Made by a program: the position numbers and the translations under genes. 64,000 bases of DNA from Betaproteobacteria bacterium UBA2592 (lineage in GTDB: Bacteria > Pseudomonadota > Gammaproteobacteria > Burkholderiales > Rhodocyclaceae), in contig DDKS01000005.1 of NCBI GenBank assembly GCA_002340095.1, positions 14,259-78,258 of the forward strand, given 5' to 3'. Below the pieces are notes generated by a model that saw nothing but the letters and a program-made list of their open reading frames with translations, had not been told where the DNA came from and did not search any database. Each line of letters starts with the position of its first letter. The first letter of the stretch is position 1. Shown one piece after another: positions 25,682 to 35,572 of the stretch.

Positions 25682-26839
25682 ATGCTTGATCGTCCCGCAG
25701 CCGGGGAGCGCGCCGTCCTGGTGCAGCTCGACTTCGGCGAAAAAGACATCCGGGAGCGCCTGGAAGAGGTGCGCTTGCTCACCGAATCGGCCGGCGGCAT
25801 CGTCTGCGCCGAAATCACGGGACCGCGCCGCAGCCCTGACCCGAGGACCTTCGCCGGCAGTGGCAAAGTGGAGGAAATCGCTGCCACCCTGGCTGCGGTG
25901 CAGGGCGATATCGTCATCTTCAACCACGAACTCTCGCCCGTGCAGGAGCGCAATCTGGAGCGGGCCCTGCAGTGTCGGGTCATCGATCGCACCAGCCTGA
26001 TCCTGGACATCTTCGCCCTGCGGGCCCAGAGCGCCGAGGGCAAGCTGCAGGTGGAACTGGCCCAGCTCGAACATCTGGCCACCCGCCTGGTGCGGGGCTG
26101 GACCCACCTGGAGCGGCAGCGGGGTGGCATCGGCCTGCGCGGCCCGGGGGAGACTCAGCTGGAGACCGACCGGCGTCTGCTCGGCAACCGGGTCAAGCTG
26201 CTTAAGGAGCGCCTCGCCCGCCTGCGCCGGCAGCGGGGGGTGCAGCGCAAGGCCCGTCTGAAGGGGGATGTGCTCAATGTTTCCCTGGTGGGCTACACCA
26301 ACGCCGGCAAGTCCACCCTCTTCAATGCCCTGACCCATGCGGGCGCCTATGCCGCCAACCAGTTGTTCGCCACCCTGGATACGACCTCCCGCAAGCTGTG
26401 GCTCGAGGATGCCGGCCATGTCATCCTGTCCGACACCGTCGGCTTCATCCGCGAACTGCCCCATTCCCTGGTGGAGGCCTTCCAGGCGACCCTGGAAGCC
26501 ACCGCCGACGCGGATCTGCTGCTCCATGTGGTGGACAGCGCCAGCCCCGCCCGGGAGGAGCAGATGGACGAAGTCAATAAAGTGCTGCAGGAGATCGGCG
26601 CCGAGCGGGTCCCCCAGATCCTGGTTTGGAACAAGGTGGACTTGACCGGCGTGGCGCCGGCGGTGGAGCGGGACGGCTATGGTAGAATCGCCCGGGTCAA
26701 GTTGAGCGCGCGGACAGGGGAGGGGATTCCCCTGCTGCGCGAGGTGCTCGGGGAATGCGCCCGGGACAAACGAAGCATCCGGGCCGGCCTTGCGCCGGAC
26801 TCCAGCGAGGAGGCGGTCAGCCCGCCTGCTTCCCAGTGA
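25682..26839 (+). CDS. hflX: Ribosome-splitting GTPase HflX
   Basis: A 385-residue GTPase with an N-terminal HflX domain (ERAVLVQLDFGEKDIRERLE to GKVEEIAATLAA), a helical linker (RGGIGLRGPGETQLETDRRL) and a GTPase domain with G1 GYTNAGKSTLFN, G3 DTVGFIRELP and G4 NKVD. HflX splits stalled 70S ribosomes under heat stress. The start at MLDRPAAGERAVLV was preferred because the longer frame runs through the hfq terminator. A plain ribosome site is not evident. Confidence 0.95.
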   Translation: MLDRPAAGERAVLVQLDFGEKDIRERLEEVRLLTESAGGIVCAEITGPRRSPDPRTFAGSGKVEEIAATLAAVQGDIVIFNHELSPVQERNLERALQCRVIDRTSLILDIFALRAQSAEGKLQVELAQLEHLATRLVRGWTHLERQRGGIGLRGPGETQLETDRRLLGNRVKLLKERLARLRRQRGVQRKARLKGDVLNVSLVGYTNAGKSTLFNALTHAGAYAANQLFATLDTTSRKLWLEDAGHVILSDTVGFIRELPHSLVEAFQATLEATADADLLLHVVDSASPAREEQMDEVNKVLQEIGAERVPQILVWNKVDLTGVAPAVERDGYGRIARVKLSARTGEGIPLLREVLGECARDKRSIRAGLAPDSSEEAVSPPASQ

Positions 26840-26890
26840 ATTTTCTTGGTTTCTTACGGACGTTCCATGATTCCAACCCTAGGCATCCTC

Positions 26891-28195
26891 ATGTCCATCA
26901 ACGATCCCCAGTGGGGCAGTCGGGGTGGCGGCAATGACAATGATCCGGGCAATGGTGGCCGTCGTCCCAACCAGGGGCCGCCTGATCTGGAGGAAATCTG
27001 GCGCGATTTCAACCGTCGCCTCAATGGTATGCTCGGCCGCAGCGACCGGGGCGGCCGGGGGGGCAATCAGGGGGGCAACCCGGGAGGAAACGGGATGCCC
27101 CCTGTCGATCTCAATCCCAGGGCGGTGGGCGGCGGCATCGGCATCCTGGCCGGCCTCGTGCTCCTGGTGTGGATGGCCTCCGGCTTCTACATCGTTGACG
27201 CCTCCCAGCGGGGCGTGGTGCTGCAGTTCGGCAAGTTCGTGGAAACCACCGAACCGGGTCTGCGCTGGCGCCTGCCGTACCCCATCCAGTCCCACGAAGT
27301 GGTGAACCTGACCGGGGTGCGTACCCTGGAAATCGGCTACCGGGGCACCGAGCGCAACAAGGTGCTCAAGGAAGCCCTGATGCTCACCGACGACGAGAAC
27401 ATCATCAACATCCAGTTTGCCGTTCAGTACTACCTTAAGGACCCCACCGATTACCTGTTTCAAAACCGGCATCCGGACGATGCGGTGATGCAGGCCGCCG
27501 AAACCGCCGTGCGCGAGATCGTCGGCAAGAGCAAGATGGATTTCGTGCTCTACGAGGGGCGCGAACAGGTGGCAGCCCAGGCCTCGACCCTGATGCAGGA
27601 GATCCTCGATCGCTATAAAACCGGCATCATCATCTCCAAGGTGACCATGCAGAATGCCCAACCTCCCGAGCAGGTGCAGGCTGCCTTCGACGATGCGGTG
27701 AAGGCCGGGCAGGACCGGGAGCGCCAGAAGAACGAAGGTCAGGCCTACGCCAATGACGTGATTCCGAAAGCCCGGGGTACGGCGGCCCGCCTCCTGGAGG
27801 AGGCCAACGGCTACCGGCAGCGCATCATCGCTACGGCCGAGGGGGATGCGAGCCGCTTCAAGCAGATTCTCGCTGAATATGCCAAGGCTCCCGAGGTGAC
27901 TCGCCAGCGCATGTACCTGGAAACCATGCAGCAGGTCTATGCCAACACCAGCAAGGTGATGGTGGATGCCAAGGGCCAGGGCAATCTGCTCTACCTGCCC
28001 CTGGACAAGCTGATGCAGGTGAGTGCCGGGGCCGTGGCCCAGCAGCAGGCGGCGCCTGCCAATGTGGCGGAGATGGCGGCCCGCAATGGCCAGCGCCAGG
28101 CTCCCAGCCTTGCCGGCGAGGTGCCGCCCCAGGTGGAGCGCGTCCCCGAGGCGGGTTCCCGTGACCTTCGTTCCCGTGACCGGGAGGGCCGTTGA
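26891..28195 (+). CDS. hflK: FtsH modulator HflK
   Basis: A 434-residue SPFH-family membrane protein. The N-terminus is Gly/Asn-rich (MSINDPQWGSRGGGNDNDPG), there is a transmembrane helix at ~90-112 (GIGILAGLVLLVWMASGFYI) and a periplasmic SPFH/band-7 domain (GVVLQFGKFVETTEPGLRWR to ~350), and the tail is Pro/Gln-rich. HflK and HflC form large cages around FtsH. Upstream in-frame ATGs exist (26846, 26867), but the chosen one matches the family opening. TGATG overlap with hflC. Confidence 0.95.
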   Translation: MSINDPQWGSRGGGNDNDPGNGGRRPNQGPPDLEEIWRDFNRRLNGMLGRSDRGGRGGNQGGNPGGNGMPPVDLNPRAVGGGIGILAGLVLLVWMASGFYIVDASQRGVVLQFGKFVETTEPGLRWRLPYPIQSHEVVNLTGVRTLEIGYRGTERNKVLKEALMLTDDENIINIQFAVQYYLKDPTDYLFQNRHPDDAVMQAAETAVREIVGKSKMDFVLYEGREQVAAQASTLMQEILDRYKTGIIISKVTMQNAQPPEQVQAAFDDAVKAGQDRERQKNEGQAYANDVIPKARGTAARLLEEANGYRQRIIATAEGDASRFKQILAEYAKAPEVTRQRMYLETMQQVYANTSKVMVDAKGQGNLLYLPLDKLMQVSAGAVAQQQAAPANVAEMAARNGQRQAPSLAGEVPPQVERVPEAGSRDLRSRDREGR

Positions 28196-29061
28196 TGAAT
28201 CCCAAGTTCCAGTTGATCGGTGCCACCCTCGGCCTGTTGCTGATCGTGGCCTCCATGTCCCTGTTCACCGTCGATCAGCGTCAGTACGCCCTGATCTTCC
28301 AGCTGGGCGAGGTCAAGCAGGTGATCACCGAACCGGGCCTGCACATGAAATGGCCCTTGATCCAGAACGTCCGCTATTTCGACAACCGCATCCAGACCCT
28401 CGACAGTCAGGAGCCCGAGCGCTTCATCACTTCGGAAAAGAAGAACGTGCTGGTCGATTCCTATGTCAAGTGGCGCATCGTCGATCCCAAGCTTTATTAC
28501 GTTTCGGTCGGCGGGGACGAGTCGCGCGCCCGCACCCGGCTGTCCCAGACCGTCAACGATGGTCTGCGGGGCGAGTTCGGCAAGCGTACCGTGCATGACG
28601 TGGTTTCCGGCGAACGGGACAAGATCATGGAGGAAATGCGCGGCAAGGCCGATCTCGATGCCCGCAAGATCGGGGTGCAGATCATCGACGTGCGCCTGAA
28701 GCGGGTGGAACTGCCCCAGGAAGTCTCCGAGGCGGTCTACCGCCGCATGGAGGCCGAGCGCAAGCGGGTGGCGAACGAGCTTCGCTCCGAAGGCGCGGCC
28801 GAGGCGGAAAAGATCCGTGCCGATGCCGACCGGCAGCGCGAGGTGATCATTGCCGATGCTTACCGGGATGCCCAGAAAATCAAGGGCGAGGGGGATGCCA
28901 AGGCGGCTGCCATCTACGGCCAGGCCTTCAGCCAGAATCCCGAGTTCTATGCCTTCTACCGCAGTCTCGAAGCCTACCGCAACACCTTCAACAGCAAGAA
29001 CGACGTGCTGGTGGTGGAGCCCAATTCCGACTTCTTCAAGTATCTGAAGAACGTGAAATGA
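28195..29061 (+). CDS. hflC: FtsH modulator HflC
   Basis: A 288-residue SPFH-family partner of HflK. One N-terminal helix (~5-25, LIGATLGLLLIVASMSLFTV) is followed by a band-7 domain starting FTVDQRQYALIFQLGEVKQV. The long helical part (RRMEAERKRVANELRSEGAA to ADAYRDAQKIKGEGDAKAAA) and the closing SLEAYRNTFNSKNDVLVVEP are characteristic. ATG was chosen over the adjacent TTG. The stop overlaps the next gene by 4 bases. Confidence 0.96.
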   Translation: MNPKFQLIGATLGLLLIVASMSLFTVDQRQYALIFQLGEVKQVITEPGLHMKWPLIQNVRYFDNRIQTLDSQEPERFITSEKKNVLVDSYVKWRIVDPKLYYVSVGGDESRARTRLSQTVNDGLRGEFGKRTVHDVVSGERDKIMEEMRGKADLDARKIGVQIIDVRLKRVELPQEVSEAVYRRMEAERKRVANELRSEGAAEAEKIRADADRQREVIIADAYRDAQKIKGEGDAKAAAIYGQAFSQNPEFYAFYRSLEAYRNTFNSKNDVLVVEPNSDFFKYLKNVK

Positions 29062-29243
29062 CCGAGAGCCTGCTCCTGGCTTTTGCGCTGATGTTGATCC
29101 TGGAAGGGCTGATGCCCTTCCTCATGCCGTCTGCCTGGCGGGAGACCTTCAAGCGGCTGATCCAGTTTTCCGATGGACAGATCCGTTTCGTGGGCCTCAC
29201 CTCCATGATCGTCGGCTTGATCCTGCTCATGGTATTCAAATAA
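29058..29243 (+). CDS. DUF2065 family small membrane protein
   Basis: A 61-residue protein with two hydrophobic segments (~4-19 and ~43-60) separated by a basic/amphipathic stretch (AWRETFKRLIQFSDGQIRFV). The DUF2065 family is found almost invariably behind hflC in betaproteobacteria, as here, and its function is unknown. It overlaps the hflC stop by ATGA and ends directly at the hisZ ATG with no gap. Confidence 0.88.
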   Translation: MTESLLLAFALMLILEGLMPFLMPSAWRETFKRLIQFSDGQIRFVGLTSMIVGLILLMVFK

Positions 29244-30398
29244 ATGAACTGGCTCCTGCCTGAACATCTGGCCGATGCCCTGCCCCAGGAAGCCGCCCAG
29301 ATCGAGACCCTGCGCCGCCGGCTCCTGGACCTGTTCCGGGTGCGCGGCTTCGAGCTGGTGCAGCCCCCCATGCTGGAATATCTGGAATCGCTCCTGACCG
29401 GGGCGGGCCAGGATCTGGACCTGCGTACCTTCAAGCTGGCGGACCAGCTCTCCGGGCGTACCCTGGGCCTCAGGGCCGACATGACTCCCCAGGCGGCGCG
29501 CATCGATGCCCATCTACTCAACCACCAGGGCGTCACCCGGCTCTGTTACTGCGGCAGCGTCCTGCACACCCTGCCGGCCAGCCTGGCCTCCAGTCGCGAG
29601 CCCATCCAGATCGGTGCCGAACTCTACGGCTATGCCGGGGTCGAGGCGGATCTGGAAATCCTGCGCCTCCTCAGTGCCTCCCTGGAACGCATTCAGCTCA
29701 AGGCCTACCGCGTGGATCTGGGCCATGTGGGCCTGTTTCGCGCCCTGGCCAAGGCTGCCGGTGTTGCCCCGGAGACCGAGGAGACCCTGTTCAACCTGCT
29801 GCAGGGCAAGGATGTGCCGGGGCTGGCGAGCCTTTGCGCCGCCCTGCCGGCCCCTTACGGTCAGGCCCTGCTCGACCTGGCCGGTCTCTATGGCGACGCT
29901 GCGGTGCTGGACAAGGCTCGTAGCCTGCTGCCGGCCCTGCCGGAGGTGACGGCGGCCCTGGACACCCTGGCGCAATTGATCGCCGCCGTACCCGAACTGC
30001 CCTTGTCCATCGACCTCTCCGACCTGCGCGGCTACCACTACCACAACGGCGTGGTGTTCGCCGCCTACTGTCCCGGCTACCCGGCGGCAGTGGCCCTGGG
30101 GGGGCGTTACGATGGCGCCGGCAGAAGCTTTGGCCGGGCCCGGCCGGCCACCGGGTTCTCCATGGACCTGCGCGAACTGGCCCGGCTGGTTCCCCCGGCC
30201 CGGCAGACGGGTGCCATCCTGGCTCCCCATGTGGGGCACGATGCCCGTCTGGCCGCCCATATTGCCGCCCTGCGCGATCAGGGCGAGGTGGTGGTGGAAC
30301 TGCTGCCGGGAGAAATCGCCTGCGAAGGCCCCCGATGCGACCGCAAGCTGGTCTGCCTGGGGGAGCAATGGATTATCGAAGCAATCAACGAGGATTGA
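29244..30398 (+). CDS. hisZ: ATP phosphoribosyltransferase regulatory subunit HisZ
   Basis: A 384-residue HisS paralogue. Class II motif 1-like and motif 2-like regions are present (RGFELVQPPMLEYLESLLTG; LGLRADMTPQAARIDAHLLN), and GGRYDGAGRSFGRARPATGF matches motif 3 context, but the C-terminal anticodon-binding domain is replaced by a short tail. HisZ activates the short form of HisG, the first enzyme of histidine synthesis, which is encoded elsewhere. The position before purA is conserved in betaproteobacteria. Confidence 0.94.
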   Translation: MNWLLPEHLADALPQEAAQIETLRRRLLDLFRVRGFELVQPPMLEYLESLLTGAGQDLDLRTFKLADQLSGRTLGLRADMTPQAARIDAHLLNHQGVTRLCYCGSVLHTLPASLASSREPIQIGAELYGYAGVEADLEILRLLSASLERIQLKAYRVDLGHVGLFRALAKAAGVAPETEETLFNLLQGKDVPGLASLCAALPAPYGQALLDLAGLYGDAAVLDKARSLLPALPEVTAALDTLAQLIAAVPELPLSIDLSDLRGYHYHNGVVFAAYCPGYPAAVALGGRYDGAGRSFGRARPATGFSMDLRELARLVPPARQTGAILAPHVGHDARLAAHIAALRDQGEVVVELLPGEIACEGPRCDRKLVCLGEQWIIEAINED

Positions 30399-30404
30399 GG
30401 CATC

Positions 30405-31727
<1,323 letters not shown>

Positions 31728-31747
31728 GTCCGTTTGCCGGACAAGGA

Positions 31748-31776
31748 AAAACCACACCGCAAACGGTGTGGTTTTA
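31748..31776 (+). terminator. Terminator after purA
   Basis: A perfect 12-base stem AAAACCACACCG/CGGTGTGGTTTT around a CAAA loop, with the T run built into the 3' arm. It lies 20 bases after the purA stop. Confidence 0.9.
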
Positions 31777-31858
31777 TCGTCTCCCGGGGTATCGCGACGG
31801 CATCTGTAATAACATCTTCCCCCTGTTGCCGACTTTCGTTTTCCGGGATGCGTCATTG

Positions 31859-32098
31859 ATGAAATATTTGCTGTTGACCTTGTTCGGGGTTGTCCTCTGG
31901 TGGAGCCTGCGATACTGGCGGCGCCGGGGGGCGGCGGGGGGCAGGGTCGAAGACCGGGGGGCGGGCGAGGCCATGGTGGCCTGCAGTCATTGCGGGGTGC
32001 ATGTGCCGTTGAGCGACATGGTCCGGGATGCCCGGGGGCTGCCTTATTGCGGTGAGGCCCACCGGAGCCTCGGGCCGGCAGCGGGTGACAAGGGGTGA
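31859..32098 (+). CDS. Small Cys-rich membrane-anchored protein (PP0621-like)
   Basis: A 79-residue protein with one N-terminal transmembrane helix (MKYLLLTLFGVVLWWSLRYW), a basic Gly-rich linker and a compact C-terminal motif CSHCGVHVPLSDMV...GLPYCGEAHR. The CxxC...C...H arrangement could bind zinc. The family lies next to pilS/ntrB-type kinases in many betaproteobacteria and has no known function. The stop overlaps the GTG of the pilS-like gene, so it is coupled to that two-component system. Confidence 0.8.
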   Translation: MKYLLLTLFGVVLWWSLRYWRRRGAAGGRVEDRGAGEAMVACSHCGVHVPLSDMVRDARGLPYCGEAHRSLGPAAGDKG

Positions 32099-33696
32099 GA
32101 TCGGTGGAAGTGTCCTGGTCGCCGCCCTGGCGATCCTTTCAGCTGTTCAACGCTTACCGGTTGCTGCTGGCTCTGTTGCTGGCCTTCATGCCCCTGGTGG
32201 CCTGGTTCGATCTGGAACAGCTGACCCTGGCCGAGCGGCGACTCATCTATTGGGTGGGCGGCGCCTATACCCTGCTGGTGGGCTTGGGACTGGTCGTTTC
32301 CCTGCGCTGGCGCGAGCGCTTCCCCTTGCAGTTGATGGTGCAGATGGGGGTCGATGCCCTGGGGGTGAATCTTCTGATGTTCTTCCTGGGCGGCCTCAAG
32401 AGCGGCCTGGGCGTGGTGTTGCTGGTCTCCGTGGCGGGGGCGAGCCTGGTGGCCCGGGGGCGGCTGGCCTTGTTTTACGCGGCCCTGGCGACCTTGTCGG
32501 TGCTGTGCATGGAACTGCTGGGCGGTCTGACCCGCAACATCGATACGGCGCGCGTGGTACAGGCCGGTTTCCTGTCCATGGGGTTCTTCGCCACGGCGAT
32601 TTCCGCCCACCTGCTCGGGCGGCGCCTGGCGACCAATGAGGATCTGGCCCGGCGCCGGGGGATCGAGCTGGAGAATCAGATGCGCATCAGCCGCCGGGTG
32701 ATGGAGCGCATGCAGGATGGCGTGCTGGTGGTGGATGTGGAGGGCCGGATTCTCCACGCCAATCCCCGGGCTCTGGCCATCCTGGGCCCCCAGGCGGGGG
32801 AAGGGGGCGTGCTGGCCAGTCTGGAGCCGGAGCTGGCCAGGGGATACCGGGCCTGGCGGGACCAGAAGGGGCCGAAGCGGGTTGAAATGTCCCGGCCGGA
32901 GGGCAAGGAACTGGCGGCCCGCTTCGTGCGCACCCGCAGTACCGATGGGGCTGCGCTGGTATTCCTTGAGGATCTGGGGAAGTTGCGGGAGCAGGCCCAG
33001 CAACTGAAACTGGCTTCCTTGGGGCGGCTGACCGCCAGCATCGCCCACGAAATCCGCAATCCCCTGTCCGCCATCAGCCATGCGGGGGACCTGCTGGCCG
33101 AGGAATCCTGCGGCCCCATGCAGGAGCGCCTGCTGCGCATCATCCGCGACAACACCCAGCGTCTCGACCGGGTCATCCAGGATGTGCTGGTCCTGGGCCG
33201 GCAGCGGGCCGTGACCCAGGTGAGCATTCCCCTTCCGGCTTATCTGGAGGGGTTTGTCCAGGAGATACTCGCCCAGGAGCACCTGGAGGATGCCGTGATC
33301 GTCCTGCAGGTACCGGGGGAGGCGGTCCTGTGTTTCGAGCCGGGCCAGTTGCACCAGGTGTTGTGGAACCTGGTGGCCAACGCCCTGCGTCATTCCAGCC
33401 GCCAGCCCGGGGCGGTCCGGCTCGAGGTGAGGCTGCCGGGGGATGGCGTAGAATTGCATGTCATCGATGACGGCCCGGGTATTCCCAGGGATCTGCGCGA
33501 ACAGGTTTTCGAGCCCTTCTTTACCACGGCATCCCGCGGTACCGGGCTGGGGCTCCACATTGCGCGGGAATTGAGCGAGGCCAATGGGGCGCGGCTGTTC
33601 CTGGGCTCCGACGGACCGGGCGGCCACTTTGTCTTGAAAGGGAGAAGCGAACCGTGTCAGTCCCCGGCATTGAAAGACGGGCCCGAGGTCCGTTGA
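32095..33696 (+). CDS. pilS: PilS-like sensor histidine kinase
   Basis: A 533-residue kinase with about six transmembrane helices in the first ~185 residues, a small PAS domain (~200-290), HisKA with His318 in TASIAHEIRNPLSAISHAGD, and a HATPase domain (LWNLVANALRHSS, DDGPGIPRD, GTGLGLHIARELSEANGARL). Membrane topology and partner match PilS, which senses pilin and drives PilR to activate the sigma-54 promoter of pilA. The GTG start overlaps the preceding stop, and its end overlaps pilR by 43 bases. pilA is not in this window. Confidence 0.88.
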   Translation: MRSVEVSWSPPWRSFQLFNAYRLLLALLLAFMPLVAWFDLEQLTLAERRLIYWVGGAYTLLVGLGLVVSLRWRERFPLQLMVQMGVDALGVNLLMFFLGGLKSGLGVVLLVSVAGASLVARGRLALFYAALATLSVLCMELLGGLTRNIDTARVVQAGFLSMGFFATAISAHLLGRRLATNEDLARRRGIELENQMRISRRVMERMQDGVLVVDVEGRILHANPRALAILGPQAGEGGVLASLEPELARGYRAWRDQKGPKRVEMSRPEGKELAARFVRTRSTDGAALVFLEDLGKLREQAQQLKLASLGRLTASIAHEIRNPLSAISHAGDLLAEESCGPMQERLLRIIRDNTQRLDRVIQDVLVLGRQRAVTQVSIPLPAYLEGFVQEILAQEHLEDAVIVLQVPGEAVLCFEPGQLHQVLWNLVANALRHSSRQPGAVRLEVRLPGDGVELHVIDDGPGIPRDLREQVFEPFFTTASRGTGLGLHIARELSEANGARLFLGSDGPGGHFVLKGRSEPCQSPALKDGPEVR

Positions 33697-35003
33697 GCCG
33701 CGTCCTGGTCGTGGATGACGAAGCGGACATCCGCGAACTGATCGACCTTACCCTGGCCCGCATGGGGCTGGCTGCCGATTGTGCCGGCACGGTGGCCGAA
33801 GCGCTCGCCCTGTTGCGGGACAACCGCTACCAGCTTTGCCTGACGGACATGCGCTTGCCGGATGGGGATGGCCTGCAGATCGTCCGCTATCTGAGCGAAT
33901 CCGGCAGCGACATTCCCGTGGCGGTGATCACCGCTTACGGCAGCGCCGAGAATGCAGTGGCGGCCCTCAAGGCCGGGGCTTTCGATTACTTGGCCAAGCC
34001 TGTCAGCCTGGAGCAGTTGCGCACTCTGGTGAAATCGGCCCTGCGCCTGCCCGGGGATGTCCGCCCCGATGCGGGCCCCCTGGTGGTTGGCGAGTCTGCC
34101 GCCATGCAGCAGGTGGGGGGGCTGATCGAGAAGCTGGCGCGCAGCCAGGCTCCCATCTACATTTCCGGGGAGTCCGGCAGCGGCAAGGAACTGGCCGCCC
34201 GGCAGATCCACAGCCGCAGTTCCCGGGGGGCGGCGCCCTTCGTGCCCGTCAATTGCGGCGCCATTCCCGAGAACCTGATGGAGAGCGAGTTCTTCGGCTA
34301 CCGCAAGGGCGCCTTCACCGGGGCCGAGAGCGACCGGGAGGGATTTTTCCAGGCGGCCCAGGGCGGCACGCTGTTTCTCGACGAGGTGGCGGATCTGCCG
34401 CTGCCCATGCAGGTCAAGCTCCTGCGGGCGATTCAGGAAAAGAAGGTGCGCAAGGTGGGCAGCACCGTGGAGGAGCCGGTGGATGTGCGCATCATCTGCG
34501 CCACGCACCGGAACCTGCGTGAATGTGTGGAGCAGGGCAGCTTCCGCCAGGATCTGTATTACCGGCTCAACGTGATCGAGCTGCGCATTCCGCCGCTGCG
34601 GGAGCGGCGGGAGGACATTCCCGGCCTGGTGCGCTGCATCCTCTCCCGCATCTGCGGCGAACAGATGCCGGTCCTGACGGAAGCGGCCTGGGCTGCCCTG
34701 GAGCATTACCCCTTTCCCGGCAACGTACGCGAGCTGGAAAACATCCTCGAACGGGCCACGGCCTTGAGCGGCGGGGCGCGCATCGACGTGGACGACCTGC
34801 AACTCATGGCGGAAGGCGGGGCTGATCTCCAGGGGGGGCGGGCCGGGGAAACCCTGGACGATTACCTCAACCGGGTGGAGCGTCAGGCGATCCAGGAGGC
34901 CCTGGAGCAGACCGGGGGCAACCGCACGGCGGCTGCGCGGGTGCTGGGCATCTCTTTCCGCTCCCTGCGCTACCGGCTTGACCGACTGGGCATGGAGGTC
35001 TGA
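33654..35003 (+). CDS. pilR: PilR-like sigma-54-dependent response regulator
   Basis: A 449-residue regulator with a receiver (VDDEAD; phospho-acceptor Asp65 in LCLTDMRLPDGDG; Lys in YLAKPVS), an AAA+ domain with Walker A GESGSGKEL, the sigma-54 contact loop GAFTGAESDREGFFQAAQGG, Walker B TLFLDEVADLPL, and a Fis-type HTH at the end (GGNRTAAARVLGISFRSLRY). All motifs needed to remodel sigma-54 polymerase are intact. The GTG start gives a Pro/Arg-rich 15-residue lead; a later TTG before SRVLVVDDE is possible. Confidence 0.9.
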   Translation: MSVPGIERRARGPLSRVLVVDDEADIRELIDLTLARMGLAADCAGTVAEALALLRDNRYQLCLTDMRLPDGDGLQIVRYLSESGSDIPVAVITAYGSAENAVAALKAGAFDYLAKPVSLEQLRTLVKSALRLPGDVRPDAGPLVVGESAAMQQVGGLIEKLARSQAPIYISGESGSGKELAARQIHSRSSRGAAPFVPVNCGAIPENLMESEFFGYRKGAFTGAESDREGFFQAAQGGTLFLDEVADLPLPMQVKLLRAIQEKKVRKVGSTVEEPVDVRIICATHRNLRECVEQGSFRQDLYYRLNVIELRIPPLRERREDIPGLVRCILSRICGEQMPVLTEAAWAALEHYPFPGNVRELENILERATALSGGARIDVDDLQLMAEGGADLQGGRAGETLDDYLNRVERQAIQEALEQTGGNRTAAARVLGISFRSLRYRLDRLGMEV

Positions 35004-35005
35004 GG

Positions 35006-35572
35006 GTGCCGGGCTGGGAGGCGGGCTGGTGGTCCGGCGCACGCAGGGTGGAGAGCCCCAACTTCGGTCCCCGCCCTGAAGGCGTCCAGGTATCCCTGGT
35101 GGTGCTGCACAACATCAGCCTGCCGCCGGATGAATTCGGCGGGCCCTATGTGGAACAGTTCTTCACCAACCGGCTCGACCCGGCCGGGCATCCCTATTTC
35201 CTCACCCTGGCCGATGTTCAGGTATCGGCCCATTTCTTCCTGCGCCGGGATGGGGAGGTGGTGCAGTTCGTCAGTGCTGATGCCCGGGCCTGGCATGCGG
35301 GGCTTTCGGCCTGGCAGGGGCGGGGCAACTGCAATGACTACTCCATCGGTATCGAGTTGGAGGGCAGCGACAGCCAGCCCTTTGCGCCCCGGCAATACCA
35401 GGCCCTCTGGCCCCTGTTGCAGGCCCTCTGCGCGGCCTATCCCATCTCCGCCATCGCCGGCCACGAGCACGTGGCGCCGGGCCGCAAGACCGACCCCGGC
35501 CCCCATTTCCACTGGCACGAGCTGGCCCGGCACTTTCCTGGTATCGAACTACCGGCCCAGGTAACGGCCTAG
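35006..35572 (+). CDS. ampD: 1,6-anhydro-N-acetylmuramyl-L-alanine amidase AmpD
   Basis: A 188-residue cytoplasmic zinc amidase of the peptidoglycan recycling pathway. Zinc ligands are the His in VVLHNISLPP, the His in IAGHEHVAPGRKTDPGPHF and the following Asp. The family signature SIGIELEGSD and the opening SPNFGPRPEG (RPEG is typical) are present. Loss of AmpD raises muropeptides that induce AmpC-type beta-lactamases in other species. GTG start 2 bases after the pilR stop, with GGAGG nearby. The last 24 bases overlap the convergent aminotransferase gene. Confidence 0.95.
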   Translation: MPGWEAGWWSGARRVESPNFGPRPEGVQVSLVVLHNISLPPDEFGGPYVEQFFTNRLDPAGHPYFLTLADVQVSAHFFLRRDGEVVQFVSADARAWHAGLSAWQGRGNCNDYSIGIELEGSDSQPFAPRQYQALWPLLQALCAAYPISAIAGHEHVAPGRKTDPGPHFHWHELARHFPGIELPAQVTA

